A model generated the notes under the pieces. The model saw nothing but the letters and a program-made list of their open reading frames with translations, ran no database searches and was not told where the DNA came from. From an uncultured beta proteobacterium (GTDB lineage: Bacteria; Pseudomonadota; Gammaproteobacteria; Burkholderiales; Rhodocyclaceae), in assembly GCA_903930395.1 (NCBI GenBank), contig CAIYYE010000593.1, positions 1 through 5,246 on the forward strand: a stretch of 5,246 nt of DNA, read 5' to 3'. Below, in pieces: positions 1 through 5,246 of this stretch (within the stretch, counting starts at the first letter, position 1; every line of letters starts with the position of its first letter). Position numbers and translations under genes: made by a program.

Positions 1-1
1 A

Positions 2-175
2 ACAGCGACATGGGTCGGCGCCACGCTGGCCCTGGCCTGCACCTCCATCCTCGGCGTCGTTGCCGGCAGGCGCTGGCTGAATCGCCTGCCCCTGCACTGG
101 ATACACCGGGTCAGCGGCGTGTTTTTCCTGGTGCTGGCCTTGCTGGCGGTATTGCGCCTAGGCGGCATCATCTGA
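2..175 (+). CDS. C-terminal fragment of a GDT1/TMEM165 (UPF0016) family membrane protein, partial at 5' end
   Basis: This is the last 57 codons of a gene that begins left of the window and ends with TGA at 173-175. The frame gives two hydrophobic stretches: one near the start (TWVGATLALACTSILGVVAG), then a short basic, loop-like segment (RRWLNRLPLHWIHR), then a final membrane segment (VSGVFFLVLALLAVLRLGG) close to the stop. This pattern of small residues, a Gly-Arg turn, a 'RLP' loop and a last helix at the very C-terminus resembles the end of the GDT1/TMEM165 (UPF0016) family, whose members are inner-membrane cation transporters, with Mn2+ export shown for some bacterial ones. The diagnostic E-x-G-D-K/R-S/T motifs would lie upstream and cannot be checked, so the family call rests on the tail alone. 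Another small multi-pass transporter is possible. It is convergent with recN. Confidence 0.72.
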   Translation, partial: TATWVGATLALACTSILGVVAGRRWLNRLPLHWIHRVSGVFFLVLALLAVLRLGGII

Positions 176-223
176 TTTTGGCCATCTCGCGGCCCGTGCG
201 CAGAATCCAGAACCTGCTTCAAC
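176..223. other. 48-nt convergent intergenic gap, no clear terminator
   Basis: The gap lies between the stop of the membrane-protein gene and the recN stop on the opposite strand. A bidirectional terminator would be expected here. There is a T4 run directly after the left-hand stop and a pair of GGCC copies at 180-183 and 191-194, which could form a 4-bp stem with a 7-nt loop. It has no following U-tract, so I do not call it a terminator. Confidence 0.5.
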
Positions 224-1876
224 CTACAGCCGGAGCAACTCTCGGGCATGCTGCAAGGTGATGTCGGTAATTTCGACCCCGCCCAGCATGCGGGCGATTT
301 CCTGGACCCGGCCGGCCGCATCGAGCGGCTGGATGGCGCTCAGCGTGACGCCGTCGCGCGTTGCCTTGCTGACTTGCCACTGCCAGTTGGCTTGCGCTGC
401 GACCTGCGGCAGGTGGGTGACGCAGAGGACCTGACGTTCGCTGCCGAGTTCGCGCAGCAGGCGACCGACAATTTCGGCGACGCCGCCCCCGATGCCGACA
501 TCGACCTCGTCAAAGATAAGGGTCGGTACGCTGGCTGAGCGCGAGGTGAGTACTTGTATCGCCAGGCTGATGCGCGACAGTTCGCCGCCGGAAGCCACCT
601 TGGCCAGCGGTTTGGCTTCATTGCCAGCCAGGCCGCCGATGCGGAATTCGATCTGCTCCAGGCCATAGACAGCGCCATCGGCAACCGGCACGAGGGCGAC
701 TTCGAAGCGCCCCGAAGACAAGGCGAGCTGGCGCATGATCTCACTGACCGCCGTTCCCATCTCGCTGGCAGCTTTCTTGCGGCCGGCCGAGAGCTTTTCC
801 GCCTGCCCCTGAAAATCCTGGCGCGCGGCCGCGACTTTCGTTTCGAGCGCCGCCAGATCGGCCGACTCATCAAGTTCGGCCAGACGTTGCCGCCAGCCGG
901 CCAGCAGGCCCGGCAACTCCGGCGGCTGGACGCGATATTTGCGGGAATGGCTCATCACCGCATCCATCCGGCGTTCGACCTGGGCCAGACGGGTCGGGTC
1001 GAGATCGGCCCGGTCGGCATAGCGGCGCAGGGTGGAGACGGCATCGGACAATTCGGCCTGCACCGAGCCGATCAAGGCGGCGACTTCAGCCAGCGCCGGA
1101 TCATACTCGGCGAGGTTGCCGAGGCGGGTGGCGACGCCATCGATCTGCCGTTCGCAGGCGGCATCGTCATCGGAAAGGATAGCCAGGGCATACTGCGCCC
1201 CCTCGATCAGGCTGGCGGCATGACCGAGCCGGCGATGTTCGACATCGAGCGTTGCCCATTCGTCGTCGCCAAAGGCCAGGGCGTCGAGTTCGCCAATCTG
1301 CCATTGCAGTTGCTCGCGTTCGCGCAGCAAGGCATCGGCACCTTCGCTCGCCGTACGCAGCATTTGCTCGGCATCGCGCCAGCGCTTCCAGGCAGCGGCC
1401 ACATCACGCGCCACGCTGCCCAAGCCGGCGTGGCTGTCGAGCAAAGTGCGCTGGGCCTCGGCGCGCAACAGCGACTGGTGAGCGTGTTGCCCATGAATAT
1501 CGACCAGCCACTCGCCGACTTCGCGCAATTGCTGCACAGTGGCCGGCGAACCGTTGATGTAGGCACGCGAACGGCCACCAGCATCGACGACACGGCGGAG
1601 CAGCAACTCGTCGTCACCGTCGAGATCGTTGCTGCGCAGCCAGTCGCTCACCTGCGGCTGGGCGCCGATAACAAAGGTGGCGGCAACTTCCGCCTTGTCG
1701 CAACCAGAACGGACCACGCCGGCATCGGCGCGCTCACCAAGTGCGAGAGCCAGGGCATCGATGAGAATGGACTTGCCGGCCCCGGTCTCGCCGGTCAGGG
1801 CGCCAAAACCGTCCTGAAACGAGAGTTCCAGCCGGTCGACAATGACAAAATCGCGAATGGTCAGGTGCTGCAGCAT
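224..1876 (-). CDS. recN: DNA repair protein RecN (SMC-like ATPase)
   Basis: RecN is a cytoplasmic SMC-family ATPase that acts at DNA double-strand breaks and helps RecA-dependent recombination. The 550-residue product has close to the usual family length (about 550). It starts MLQHLTIRDFVIVDRLEL, a typical RecN N-terminus. The Walker A motif GETGAGKS is at residues 29-36. The conserved DIHGQHAHQSLL stretch follows at 126-137. A long, charged, probably coiled-coil middle spans roughly 155-375. The ABC signature ASGGELSR is at 428-435, Walker B TLIFDEVD at 452-459 with D456 and E457, and the switch histidine at H488 in CVTHLPQVAAQA. All ATPase elements are intact. The gene lies 7 nt downstream of nadK on the same strand, so co-transcription is likely. 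No LexA-type CTG-N10-CAG box is seen just upstream or in the nadK/hrcA divergent region. The C-terminus ends HARELLRL, without the LAA-like degron of E. coli RecN. Confidence 0.98.
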   Translation of the reverse strand: MLQHLTIRDFVIVDRLELSFQDGFGALTGETGAGKSILIDALALALGERADAGVVRSGCDKAEVAATFVIGAQPQVSDWLRSNDLDGDDELLLRRVVDAGGRSRAYINGSPATVQQLREVGEWLVDIHGQHAHQSLLRAEAQRTLLDSHAGLGSVARDVAAAWKRWRDAEQMLRTASEGADALLREREQLQWQIGELDALAFGDDEWATLDVEHRRLGHAASLIEGAQYALAILSDDDAACERQIDGVATRLGNLAEYDPALAEVAALIGSVQAELSDAVSTLRRYADRADLDPTRLAQVERRMDAVMSHSRKYRVQPPELPGLLAGWRQRLAELDESADLAALETKVAAARQDFQGQAEKLSAGRKKAASEMGTAVSEIMRQLALSSGRFEVALVPVADGAVYGLEQIEFRIGGLAGNEAKPLAKVASGGELSRISLAIQVLTSRSASVPTLIFDEVDVGIGGGVAEIVGRLLRELGSERQVLCVTHLPQVAAQANWQWQVSKATRDGVTLSAIQPLDAAGRVQEIARMLGGVEITDITLQHARELLRL

Positions 1877-1883
1877 CAGCTAA

Positions 1884-2813
1884 TCAGGTTCCTTTGGGCC
1901 GCTCACTCCACTGCAGCTTCTGACGCAACATGGCGAAATAGCTGTAGCCGGGCGGATGCAGGAAACAGATGGCGTGTTCGGAGCGGCGCAGGCGGACGCA
2001 GTCGCCGCGTTCGAGATCGATCGTCACCTGGCCGTCGAAGTGCACGCGCGCGTCGTCGGCATTGGCGATGCGCAGCTCGATGTCGGCGCTTTCATTGACG
2101 ATGATCGGGCGGTTGCTCAAGGCATGCGGGCAGAGCGGGACGAGGGCGATACCGGCCGTGGTCGGGTGCAGGATGGGGCCGCCGGCCGACATTGAATAAG
2201 CCGTCGAGCCGGTCGGCGTGGCGACAATCAGGCCGTCGGAGCGCAGGTTGTAGATGAACTCGCCATCGATGAACAACTCGAATTCGATCATCCGGCCGAT
2301 GGCGCCCTTGTCCACGACGACGTCGTTGAGTGCCATGTTGGAGGCGATTTCCTTGCCGTCGCGCGTCACTTCACCGGCCAGCAGCATCCGGTTTTCCTGG
2401 GTGAAACGACCGTCGAGCAGGTCGTCCATGCAGGTCAGCAGGTCGTCGCGGGCGATGTCGGTCATGAAGCCGAGGCGGCCCTGATTGACGCCAACCAGGG
2501 GGACGCAATAGCGGGCCAGGCGGCGCGCCGCATTGAGCATGGTGCCGTCACCGCCGAGCACGATGGCAAGATCGGCATGGGCGCCGATATCATTGAAACC
2601 GCAGGTCACCCAGCGCGACAGATCAACTTTCTTGCCGATATGCTCAGCCGTTTCGCGCTCGATGAAGACCGAAACACCGCGCTCGTACAGGTATTCGGCC
2701 AGACGACGCAAGGACTCGGCAATTTCCATGCTGTGGTATTTGCCGACCAGGGCGATGGTCCGGGGATTCTTCAGGGAAGCAAAGCTTCTGTTCATGGGTT
2801 CGAATTCTTGCAT
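1884..2813 (-). CDS. nadK: NAD kinase (ATP-NAD kinase)
   Basis: NAD kinase phosphorylates NAD to NADP and is the only route to NADP(H) in most bacteria; the enzyme is cytosolic. The 309-residue frame carries the family motifs in order: IALVGKY at 20-26 opening the first domain, the GGDG nucleotide motif at 87-90 (catalytic Asp89), [10 protein letters not shown] at 110-119, the ND pair at 163-164, the [20 protein letters not shown] stretch at 193-212, and FDGQ at 259-262. The C-terminus is normal. The start is uncertain. The longest frame begins at 2813, but an inner ATG at 2795 (Met7, MNRSFASL) puts the N-terminus closer to the usual distance from the IALVGKY strand, giving 303 residues. Neither start has a convincing Shine-Dalgarno sequence, and I slightly favour the inner one. 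The gene is the first of a probable nadK-recN transcript and diverges from hrcA. Confidence 0.97.
   Translation of the reverse strand: MQEFEPMNRSFASLKNPRTIALVGKYHSMEIAESLRRLAEYLYERGVSVFIERETAEHIGKKVDLSRWVTCGFNDIGAHADLAIVLGGDGTMLNAARRLARYCVPLVGVNQGRLGFMTDIARDDLLTCMDDLLDGRFTQENRMLLAGEVTRDGKEIASNMALNDVVVDKGAIGRMIEFELFIDGEFIYNLRSDGLIVATPTGSTAYSMSAGGPILHPTTAGIALVPLCPHALSNRPIIVNESADIELRIANADDARVHFDGQVTIDLERGDCVRLRRSEHAICFLHPPGYSYFAMLRQKLQWSERPKGT
1890..1894 (-). promoter_or_regulatory. Possible ribosome binding site for recN inside the nadK 3' end
   Basis: On the minus strand, AAGGA overlaps the last codons of nadK. It lies 13 nt before the recN ATG, rather longer than the usual 5-9 nt. Termination of nadK translation at 1884-1886 directly after this site suggests translational coupling. 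The start at 1876 is kept because the RecN N-terminal consensus begins exactly there. Confidence 0.45.
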
Positions 2814-2823
2814 AAAAAAGCTG

Positions 2824-2854
2824 TTGCTGTGCTGGCCGCAGATTTTTGTACAAT
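2824..2854 (+). promoter_or_regulatory. Candidate sigma-70-type promoter for hrcA-hemH, predicting a leaderless mRNA
   Basis: A -10-like hexamer TACAAT lies at 2849-2854, a one-mismatch match to TATAAT. A -35-like TTGCTG lies at 2824-2829, with a wide 19-nt spacer. Transcription would be expected to begin about 6-8 nt past the -10, at about 2861, which is the A of the hrcA ATG. No Shine-Dalgarno sequence is visible between the -10 and the ATG, in agreement with a leaderless start. No sigma-32 consensus (CTTGAAA with CCCCAT-like -10) was seen. This is a consensus reading by eye, not a measured start. Confidence 0.4.
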
Positions 2855-2860
2855 CCAGCC

Positions 2861-3889
2861 ATGCTTGATGAACGCTCGCGCACCCTCCTTAAAACCCTGG
2901 TCGAACATTACATCGCCGACGGGCAACCGGTCGGCTCGCGTGCCTTGTCCAAGTTTTCCGGCCTCGACCTGTCGCCGGCGACCATCCGCAACGTCATGGC
3001 CGACCTCGAAGAAGCCGGTTTCGTCGCCAGCCCACACACCTCGGCCGGGCGCATTCCGACGGCGCGCGGTTACCGGCTGTTTGTCGACAGCCTGCTCACC
3101 GTGCAGCCGCTCGAAGCGCGGCAGATGGGCCAGATGGAAGAAGCGCTGCACGGCCGGCCGTCAAGCCAGATCATCGCCAGCGCCTCGCAACTGCTCTCCA
3201 GCCTCTCCAATTTCGCCGGTGTCGTCATCGCACCCCGCCGCCAGGCCAGCCGCATCCGCCAGATCGAATTTCTCAGCCTCTCCGAAAAACGTATCCTGCT
3301 CATCATCGTTACTGCCGACGGCGATGTGCAGAACCGCATCGTCACCGCCGACAAGGCGTATTCGCCGGCCGAGCTGGTCAGCGCCGGAAATTACCTGACG
3401 CAGAATTTCGCCGGTCTCGATTTCGAGCAGATACGCCAGCGCCTGGCCAGCGAAATTCAGCAATTGCGCGAAGACATCAAGCCGCTCATGGCCCTCGCGC
3501 TCGACGCCGGCGACGCCGCGATGGCTGAAAATTCGGCGCCCTACGTCATTTCCGGCGAACGCAACCTGCTAGATGTCGAAGAGCTGTCGTCGAACATGAA
3601 GCGACTTCGCGAACTCTTCGACCTCTTCGAGCAACGCTCCAGCCTCGTCAGCCTGCTCGATATTTCGCATCGCGCCGAAGGCGTACAGATTTTCATCGGC
3701 GGCGAATCGGGTATCGCCCCGCTCGACGAATGCAGCGTCATCGCCGCCCCCTATAGCGTCGATGGCCGCATCGTCGGCTCGGTCGGCGTCATCGGCCCGA
3801 CCCGGATGGCCTACGAACGGGTCATCCCCATCGTCGACATCACCGCCCGCCTGCTCTCCAGCGCCCTTTCCTACAAGTCGGATAACTAA
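2861..3889 (+). CDS. hrcA: Heat-inducible transcription repressor HrcA
   Basis: HrcA represses chaperone genes (groESL, and in some species dnaK operons) by binding the CIRCE inverted repeat; it is itself folded with help from GroEL, which links repression to free chaperone. The 342-residue product has the usual family length. An N-terminal winged-helix region covers about residues 1-75, with PVGSRALS at 23-30, [18 protein letters not shown] at 37-54 and [15 protein letters not shown] at 58-72, all strongly HrcA-like. A GAF-like central/C-terminal region follows and ends with the conserved [20 protein letters not shown] at 306-325. I chose ATG at 2861 because HrcA proteins typically begin MLDER; an in-frame TTG at 2846 would add five residues but lies on the putative -10. 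No ribosome binding site is visible. The gene diverges from nadK and its stop overlaps the hemH start, so the two are probably co-expressed. No CIRCE element (TTAGCACTC-N9-GAGTGCTAA) lies upstream. Confidence 0.97.
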   Translation: MLDERSRTLLKTLVEHYIADGQPVGSRALSKFSGLDLSPATIRNVMADLEEAGFVASPHTSAGRIPTARGYRLFVDSLLTVQPLEARQMGQMEEALHGRPSSQIIASASQLLSSLSNFAGVVIAPRRQASRIRQIEFLSLSEKRILLIIVTADGDVQNRIVTADKAYSPAELVSAGNYLTQNFAGLDFEQIRQRLASEIQQLREDIKPLMALALDAGDAAMAENSAPYVISGERNLLDVEELSSNMKRLRELFDLFEQRSSLVSLLDISHRAEGVQIFIGGESGIAPLDECSVIAAPYSVDGRIVGSVGVIGPTRMAYERVIPIVDITARLLSSALSYKSDN

Positions 3890-3891
3890 TG
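3887..3891 (+). other. hrcA stop / hemH start overlap (TAATG)
   Basis: The hrcA TAA (3887-3889) and the hemH ATG (3889-3891) share one base. Only a weak GGA (3880-3882) stands at Shine-Dalgarno distance, so hemH translation probably depends at least in part on ribosomes finishing hrcA. Confidence 0.85.
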
Positions 3892-4992
3892 CCCCGTTTT
3901 CTCCCCGAGCCGCCGCACCGCCACGGCACCGCGGCCAGCACCGCCGTTGTCCTCGTCAATCTCGGCACGCCGGATGCGCCCACCGCGCCCGCCCTCAAAC
4001 GCTACCTCAAGCAATTCCTCTCCGATCCGCGCGTCGTTGAAATCCCGAAGCCGATCTGGTGGCTGATCCTCAACGGCATCATCCTGAACACCCGACCGAA
4101 AAAATCGGCGGCCAAATATGCCAGCGTCTGGATGCCCGAAGGTTCGCCGCTGCGCGTCCATACCGAGCGCCAGGCCAAACTGCTCAACGGCCTGATCGGC
4201 CAGCGCGGCCATCATGTCAAGGTGACCTGGGCGATGCGCTACGGCTCGCCAGCGCTGCCCGACGTCCTCTCCCACCTCAAGGCCGAAGGCGCCAACCGCA
4301 TTCTGGTCGTCCCGATGTACCCGCAATACGCGGCAAGCACGACGGCGACGGTGGTCGACGACGCCTGCCAGTGGCTGACGAAAACCCGCAACCAGCCGGA
4401 AATGCGCTTCACGCGCAATTTCCACGACCATGACGGCTATATCAGCGCACTCGAAAAAACCGTACGCAAGCACTGGCAGGCGAATGGCCAGTTAGGCGAC
4501 AACGACCGCCTGCTCATCAGTTTCCACGGCCTGCCCAAGCGCAGCCTGACCTTGGGTGACCCGTATTTCTGCGAATGCCACAAGACCGGCCGCCTGCTCG
4601 CCGAGCGCCTCAATCTCAAGCCCGAGCAATTCCAGATCTGCTTCCAGTCACGTTTCGGCAAGGCCGAGTGGCTCCAGCCCTACACCGCTCCGACGCTGCA
4701 TGAATGGGGCCAGAAGGGCATCCGCCGGGTCGACGTCATCTGCCCCGGCTTTGTCGCAGACTGCCTCGAAACCCTGGAAGAAATCGCCCAGGAAGGCCGC
4801 GACGACTTCCTCAAGGCCGGCGGCAAGGAATACCACTACGTTCCGGCGCTCAATGAAGACGACGCCTGGATCAAGGCACTGGCCGACGTCGTCGAAGGCC
4901 ACCTGGCCGGCTGGCCGACCCAGGTCGCCATCGACCCGCAGTCCCTTGAAACATCTGCCCGGCAAGCCATCAAATTCGGCGCCCGCTCTTGA
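3889..4992 (+). CDS. hemH: Ferrochelatase (protoporphyrin ferrochelatase)
   Basis: Ferrochelatase inserts Fe2+ into protoporphyrin IX, the last step of protohaem synthesis; the enzyme is cytosolic or loosely membrane-associated in bacteria. The 367-residue product is somewhat longer than E. coli HemH (320), with an N-terminal extension of about 15 residues ([17 protein letters not shown]) before the first strand AVVLVNLGTPDAP (19-31). Recognisable blocks include KSAAKYASVWMPEGSPL at 72-88, VPMYPQYAAST at 141-151, the catalytic histidine H213 in LISFHGLPKRS (209-219), FQSRFGKAEWLQPYT at 252-266, and CPGFVADCLETLEEI at 285-299. In the last block, E294 matches the conserved active-site glutamate. 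Nothing is missing. The start at 3889 overlaps the hrcA stop by one base, so the gene is likely expressed from the hrcA promoter. Cysteines C228 and C230 lie in YFCECHKT; I see no complete iron-sulphur ligand set and infer none. Confidence 0.98.
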   Translation: MPRFLPEPPHRHGTAASTAVVLVNLGTPDAPTAPALKRYLKQFLSDPRVVEIPKPIWWLILNGIILNTRPKKSAAKYASVWMPEGSPLRVHTERQAKLLNGLIGQRGHHVKVTWAMRYGSPALPDVLSHLKAEGANRILVVPMYPQYAASTTATVVDDACQWLTKTRNQPEMRFTRNFHDHDGYISALEKTVRKHWQANGQLGDNDRLLISFHGLPKRSLTLGDPYFCECHKTGRLLAERLNLKPEQFQICFQSRFGKAEWLQPYTAPTLHEWGQKGIRRVDVICPGFVADCLETLEEIAQEGRDDFLKAGGKEYHYVPALNEDDAWIKALADVVEGHLAGWPTQVAIDPQSLETSARQAIKFGARS

Positions 4993-5032
4993 AATCCGGC
5001 ACCGGGGACAAACATCAGCAGCATCTGACTCG

Positions 5033-5037
5033 AGGAG
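5033..5037 (+). promoter_or_regulatory. Ribosome binding site for trxC
   Basis: AGGAG lies 6 nt before the ATG at 5044, a strong Shine-Dalgarno match at ideal spacing. It is the best such site in the window and fixes the trxC start. No obvious promoter or terminator is seen in the rest of the 51-nt gap after hemH, so read-through from hemH is plausible. Confidence 0.85.
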
Positions 5038-5043
5038 CAACCG

Positions 5044-5246
5044 ATGCCTGACACCAACCTGCATGTCGTTTGTCCGCACTGCACCGCAGTCAACCGGATT
5101 CCCGCGTCCAAGCTCAAGAACAGCCCGATTTGCGGCCAGTGCAAGGCAGCGCTGTTCACCGGCGAGCCGCTGGAACTGACTGCCGCCACCTTTGACCGCC
5201 ACCTGGCCCGCAACGACCTGCCCGTCGTCGTCGACTTCTGGGCCCC
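5044..5246 (+). CDS. trxC: Thioredoxin 2 (TrxC) with N-terminal zinc-ribbon, partial at 3' end
   Basis: Thioredoxin 2 is a cytosolic disulphide reductase kept reduced by thioredoxin reductase and NADPH; it differs from thioredoxin 1 by an extra N-terminal zinc-binding domain. The 67 complete codons in the window read MPDTNLHVVCPHC onwards. Two CxxC pairs, C10/C13 (CPHC) and C30/C33 (CGQC), form the expected zinc-ribbon, with the NRIP motif at 17-20 that is typical of TrxC. The thioredoxin fold then begins, with a strand ending in LPVVVDFWAP, where the window stops. The next residues should be the WCGPC active site, which cannot be verified here. The gene follows hemH at 51 nt on the same strand. 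The zinc-ribbon plus the DFWAP strand make a plain thioredoxin 1 or another thioredoxin-fold protein unlikely. Confidence 0.94.
   Translation, partial: MPDTNLHVVCPHCTAVNRIPASKLKNSPICGQCKAALFTGEPLELTAATFDRHLARNDLPVVVDFWA

Noticed and set aside
155..164. Perfect 10-bp palindrome CGCCTAGGCG near the end of the left-hand gene, followed by a T4 run 12 nt later.
   Set aside because: It has no loop, so it cannot fold as a normal terminator hairpin. It is inside the coding sequence, and the T-run is short and not adjacent.
554..2098. A 514-codon open frame on the + strand, antisense to recN and the end of nadK.
   Set aside because: It lies opposite two unmistakable genes with complete catalytic motifs. 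Its translation is rich in Gln, Arg, Ala and Gly with no recognisable domain, as expected for the antisense frame of GC-rich coding DNA.
2846..2860. In-frame TTG upstream start for hrcA, adding five residues.
   Set aside because: It lies at the putative -10 hexamer, has no ribosome binding site, and HrcA homologues typically begin with MLDER at 2861.
2577..3398. A 273-codon + strand frame that crosses the nadK/hrcA divergent region.
   Set aside because: It runs antisense to nadK and then out of frame through the hrcA coding region. Its later half is a low-complexity Ser/Arg/Pro/Ala sequence typical of a shifted frame.
3886..4473. A 195-codon minus-strand frame opposite hemH.
   Set aside because: HemH on the + strand carries all family motifs; the antisense product resembles no family I know and has no start-site support.
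4993..5043. Possible terminator or promoter between hemH and trxC.
   Set aside because: No stem-loop with a U-tract and no convincing -35/-10 pair could be seen; only the trxC ribosome binding site is supported.

Overview
This window looks like ordinary core chromosome from a GC-rich proteobacterium. The gene neighbourhood (nadK-recN on one strand, hrcA-hemH-trxC on the other) and the flavour of the proteins suggest a betaproteobacterium, possibly Rhodocyclales. That placement is inferred from protein style and gene order, not from any database search.

Layout from left to right. At 2-175 (+) is the 3' end of a small multi-spanning membrane protein that resembles the GDT1/TMEM165 (UPF0016) cation transporter family. 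It converges, across 48 nt, on a leftward pair: recN (1876-224, minus), encoding an SMC-like DNA-break repair ATPase, and upstream of it nadK (2813-1884, minus), encoding NAD kinase. Only 7 nt separate nadK from recN, so they probably share a transcript. A 47-nt divergent intergenic region follows. Rightward from it come hrcA (2861-3889), the heat-inducible transcription repressor; hemH (3889-4992), ferrochelatase, whose start overlaps the hrcA stop by one base; and, 51 nt further on, the first 67 codons of trxC (from 5044), a thioredoxin 2 with an N-terminal zinc-ribbon, cut off by the window edge just before its expected active site.

The genes share a loose stress theme: NADPH supply (NadK), DNA-break repair (RecN), control of chaperone expression (HrcA), haem completion and iron use (HemH), and thiol redox repair (TrxC). 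All five recognised full or partial genes carry the residues expected of their families; I see no frameshift, insertion sequence, CRISPR array, RNA gene or sign of recent transfer. No stretch over 300 nt lacks a gene.

I did not find an undescribed system here. The most interesting local signal is in the nadK/hrcA divergent region. A good -10-like hexamer sits so close to the hrcA ATG that the predicted transcript start coincides with the start codon, and no ribosome binding site is visible, which suggests a leaderless hrcA mRNA. No CIRCE operator and no LexA box is seen there.
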